Shown: one piece after another, positions 61,672-64,000 of the stretch
Layout of the letters: each line of letters opens with the position of its first letter
Numbering within the stretch: the first letter of the stretch is position 1
From: Hymenobacter amundsenii
Lineage (GTDB): Bacteria > Bacteroidota > Bacteroidia > Cytophagales > Hymenobacteraceae
NCBI RefSeq assembly: GCF_002204745.1
Contig: NZ_NIRR01000001.1
Location: forward strand, 248,001-312,000
Reading direction: 5' to 3'
DNA length: 64,000 nt
Translations under genes and position numbers: made by a program
Notes under the pieces: model-generated
Database searches by the model: none
What the model saw: the letters and a program-made list of their open reading frames with translations, nothing else
What the model was told of the DNA's origin: nothing

Positions 61672-61776
61672 CTTTTAGCTGACAGCTGTTGGCTGATAGC
61701 TCTCTTTCAAACTCGTCTGGCACAACCAGCTGTCAGCCCAACGGCTAGCCGCTATCGGCTTTCAGCTAATAGCTCA
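61672..61776. repeat. Palindromic spacer before polyphosphate kinase
   Basis: GCTGACAGCTGTTGGCTGATAGCTC is mirrored by an imperfect inverse (CAGCTGTCAGCCCAACGGC...GCTATCGGCTTTCAGCTAATAGC). It contains several AGCTATCA/CAGCTGT-type units and resembles the type of short palindromic cluster seen between other genes here. Confidence 0.55.
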
Positions 61777-61797
61777 GACTCAACAAGCGCAACCAAA

Positions 61798-63888
61798 ATG
61801 TCCGACACCAAACAGGCGCAGCCCCAGCTGCTGGACCGCGAACTAAGCTGGCTCACCTTCAACCGTCGGGTGTTGCAGGAGGCCCAGAACCCGGCCGTAC
61901 CGCTGCTGGAGCGACTTAAGTTTCTGGCTATTTTCAGCAGCAACCTCGACGAGTATTTCAAGGTGCGCGTGGCTACGTTGCGGCGGTTGGTGAAGCTCAA
62001 GAAGAAAACCCGGGCCAAACTCGGTCAGGAACCCGCCGACCAGCTCCGCGACCTGCTCGAAGAAGTGGGCCGCCAGCAGCAGGAGTTCGGCGACACGTTC
62101 CGCAACCACATCCTGCCCGAACTGGGCCGCGAGCGGATTCACCTGATTGCTGAGCACGACCTCACCGACGAGCAGCGGACGTGGGTGCAGGCGTACTTCC
62201 GCGACAACGTGCGCGACCTGCTGACGCCCATTATTCTCGACGACAACCTGCACCATCTGTTCCTGCGCGACCAGAGTGTGTACCTGACTTTCTACCTGAC
62301 CGAGCCCGCCAACGCGGCCAAGCACGACGCGGAACGGGTGGTAGTGATGGAGCTGCCCACCAAGCGCCACGGGGGTCGCTTTGTACGCATGCCCGACATC
62401 GGCGAAGAGCATTACGTTATGTTCCTCGACGACGTAATTCGCTGCTGCGCCGCGGAGCTGTTCGACAAGTATGGCAAGGTGCAGGTACACGCCGTGAAAC
62501 TCTCGCGCGATGCCGAGCTCGACATTGAGGAGGAAGTATCGGACAACCTGCTGGCCAAGATCAAGAACAGCCTGCAGAAGCGCGAAACCGGCTTTCCGGC
62601 CCGTTTGCTCTTCGACCCCAACATGCCTGGCGAGGTGCTGCGGGCCATCCGCCACAAAACCGGCATCGGGAAGGAAGAGCTGGTGGAAGGTAGCCGCTAC
62701 CACAACTTCCGCGACTTTTTCGGCTTCCCCGATTTCGGGCTCGACCACCTGCAGTACGTGCCCATGCCGCCGCTGCCCCACCCCACCCTGCCGCGTACCG
62801 GCTCGCTGCTGGCAGCCGTGGCCAAGCGCGACCACCTGCTCACCCCACCTTACCAGTCGTTCGACTACGTGACGCGCCTCATCAACGAGGCCGCCAGGGA
62901 CGCTCAGGTGAGCGACATCAGCGTGACGCTTTACCGCGTGGGCAGCAAGAGTGCCGTGGCCAAAGCCCTGCTGAAAGCCGCCAAAAACGGTAAGCAGGTG
63001 ACGGTAGTGGTCGAGCTGAAGGCCCGCTTCGATGAGGAAAGCAACATGTTTTGGGCCGAGAAGCTACAGAAGGCCGGAGCCAACGTCATCTATGGCATTC
63101 CGGAGCTGAAGGTGCACAGCAAGCTGCTGCTCATCACGCGGGCCGAGGAAGGCCATAACAAGCTCTACGCCTACCTGAGCACCGGCAACTTCAACGAGCA
63201 GACCAGCCAGGTGTACGCCGACCACGGCCTGTTCACGGCCAACCCCGAACTGACCGGCGAGGTGGCCCAGGTATTCCGCTACTTCCACGACCGGCTCGAT
63301 AAAACCGGCTCCTTCGAGCACCTGCTTGTTGCGCCCTTTGAGCTGCGCGAAAAGCTCGAAGCCCTCATCGACCACGAAATAGCGCTGGCCCGCCAGGGAA
63401 AGGAAGCCTACATCATTCTCAAGCTGAATGCTTTGCAGGATGAGCGCATGATTCTGAAGCTTTATGAGGCCAGCGAAGCCGGGGTACGGATTGAACTACT
63501 GATTCGCGGGATTTCGTGCCTCGTGCCCGATTTGGCCGGCCAGAGCACCAACATCCAGCAGCGCGGCATCGTCGACCGTTTCCTGGAGCACGCCCGCCTG
63601 TACGTGTTCGGCAACGGGGGGCAGGAGAAGGTGTACGCTGCCTCCGCCGACTGGATGAACCGCAACCTCGACCGGCGGGTGGAAGTGGCCTTCCCGATTC
63701 TGCAGGACGATTTACGGGCCCAGGTGCGCCACATGCTCGATTTGCAGCGCCAAGACAGCGTGAAGTCGCGCGACTGGCAGAACAACTTCGTTGGACCAAC
63801 CCTCGACGCGGCGGAGGCTACCGGTGAAACCCGCGCCCAGTTCGATACCTACGCCTACCTCAAACAACTTGCCAGCAAGAAGCGCTGA
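61798..63888 (+). CDS. ppk1: Polyphosphate kinase PPK1
   Basis: 696-residue PPK1 that makes inorganic polyphosphate from ATP. Start MSDTKQAQPQLLDRELSWLTFNRRVL at 61798 matches the N domain; the frame runs 48 codons upstream but with no conserved sequence. The phosphorylated His is in LKVHSKLLLI (about 440) and the second catalytic His in RFLEHARLYVF (about 596). N, H, C1 and C2 domain parts are all present, and FQSFDYVTRLINEA-type and RRVEVAFPI-type segments lie where expected. Polyphosphate supports stress survival. A terminator (63934-63976) follows. Confidence 0.96.
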   Translation: MSDTKQAQPQLLDRELSWLTFNRRVLQEAQNPAVPLLERLKFLAIFSSNLDEYFKVRVATLRRLVKLKKKTRAKLGQEPADQLRDLLEEVGRQQQEFGDTFRNHILPELGRERIHLIAEHDLTDEQRTWVQAYFRDNVRDLLTPIILDDNLHHLFLRDQSVYLTFYLTEPANAAKHDAERVVVMELPTKRHGGRFVRMPDIGEEHYVMFLDDVIRCCAAELFDKYGKVQVHAVKLSRDAELDIEEEVSDNLLAKIKNSLQKRETGFPARLLFDPNMPGEVLRAIRHKTGIGKEELVEGSRYHNFRDFFGFPDFGLDHLQYVPMPPLPHPTLPRTGSLLAAVAKRDHLLTPPYQSFDYVTRLINEAARDAQVSDISVTLYRVGSKSAVAKALLKAAKNGKQVTVVVELKARFDEESNMFWAEKLQKAGANVIYGIPELKVHSKLLLITRAEEGHNKLYAYLSTGNFNEQTSQVYADHGLFTANPELTGEVAQVFRYFHDRLDKTGSFEHLLVAPFELREKLEALIDHEIALARQGKEAYIILKLNALQDERMILKLYEASEAGVRIELLIRGISCLVPDLAGQSTNIQQRGIVDRFLEHARLYVFGNGGQEKVYAASADWMNRNLDRRVEVAFPILQDDLRAQVRHMLDLQRQDSVKSRDWQNNFVGPTLDAAEATGETRAQFDTYAYLKQLASKKR

Positions 63889-63933
63889 CTGGGGCCAGGG
63901 CACAGAGCACCGCAACTGGCTAATTGAAATCCC

Positions 63934-63976
63934 AAAAACGAGCGTCCCTTCCTTTGAAGGAGGGACGCTCGTTTTT
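63934..63976 (+). terminator. Terminator after ppk1
   Basis: AAAAACGAGCGTCCCT and its complement AGGGACGCTCGTTTTT form a perfect stem with loop TCCTTTGAAGG, ended by a T-run. Confidence 0.9.
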
Positions 63977-64000
63977 TAACTGCTAGGACGCTTGCCCAGG

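Overview
This window is chromosomal DNA from a GC-rich member of the Bacteroidota, most likely Hymenobacter or a close relative in Hymenobacteraceae. Three things point there: five secreted proteins end in type IX secretion (T9SS) sorting domains with PNP motifs; many genes are preceded by the phylum-specific -7 promoter box TAnnTTTG; and there is a carboxypeptidase-regulatory-domain TonB receptor alongside NYN, fasciclin, DUF4136 and M36/M43 proteins typical of the group. The genus is an inference from gene content and protein style, not from a marker search.

Layout. 1-6.9 kb: VanZ-like fragment, secreted M28 peptidase, small exported protein, YicC-type RNase, TonB receptor. 7-11.5 kb: T9SS beta-helix-like protein, then a glycosyltransferase and a flippase-like membrane protein. 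11.6-17.2 kb: MoxR ATPase, tRNA-Leu, a free-standing HNH endonuclease, tRNA-Gly, mutS, and a SpoU-type RNA methyltransferase. 17.3-26.7 kb: M36 protease with a PA insert, a small hypothetical plus a frameshifted J-domain membrane protein, TerC, YajQ, GNAT, PaaI-like thioesterase, NYN/cold-shock protein, YdjM-like membrane protein. 27-30.7 kb: mfd. 30.7-33.5 kb: an AT-richer accessory patch holding an M50-like metalloprotease with a helical tail and a partner membrane gene broken by an IS5-family element. 33.6-42.9 kb: mostly small envelope proteins (fasciclin, GAF, DUF4136, lipoproteins, DsbA/FrnE, DUF2141, a pseudogene with an in-frame stop, a large MG2/TonB-plug protein, META lipoprotein). 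42.9-53.6 kb: a protease/TolB-propeller/barrel protein, lipoprotein MsrA, a second copy of a lipoprotein family, methionine aminotransferase plus omega-amidase, an FG-GAP T9SS protein and murF. 53.7-64 kb: rfbC, glycosyltransferase, cytochrome c, hflX, two tandem M43 T9SS metalloproteases, SixA phosphatase and polyphosphate kinase.

Much of the window serves the cell envelope: export through T9SS, outer-membrane uptake, glycan and peptidoglycan synthesis, and envelope repair. The aminotransferase/amidase pair probably forms a glutamine-driven methionine-salvage step. mutS and mfd are the DNA-repair genes. Three broken genes are visible: one by IS insertion (repairable on paper to the exact base), one by frameshift and one by an in-frame TAG. 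Intergenic regions carry many long, near-perfect inverted repeats. Some share a dispersed core resembling GGAACGTCATTCTGAGCGAAG, and 7-bp GTGAGAR arrays follow two stop codons. No CRISPR array, rRNA or prophage was seen. The least ordinary elements are the HNH gene that borrows its stop codon from tRNA-Leu, and the M50/membrane-protein pair interrupted by the IS.
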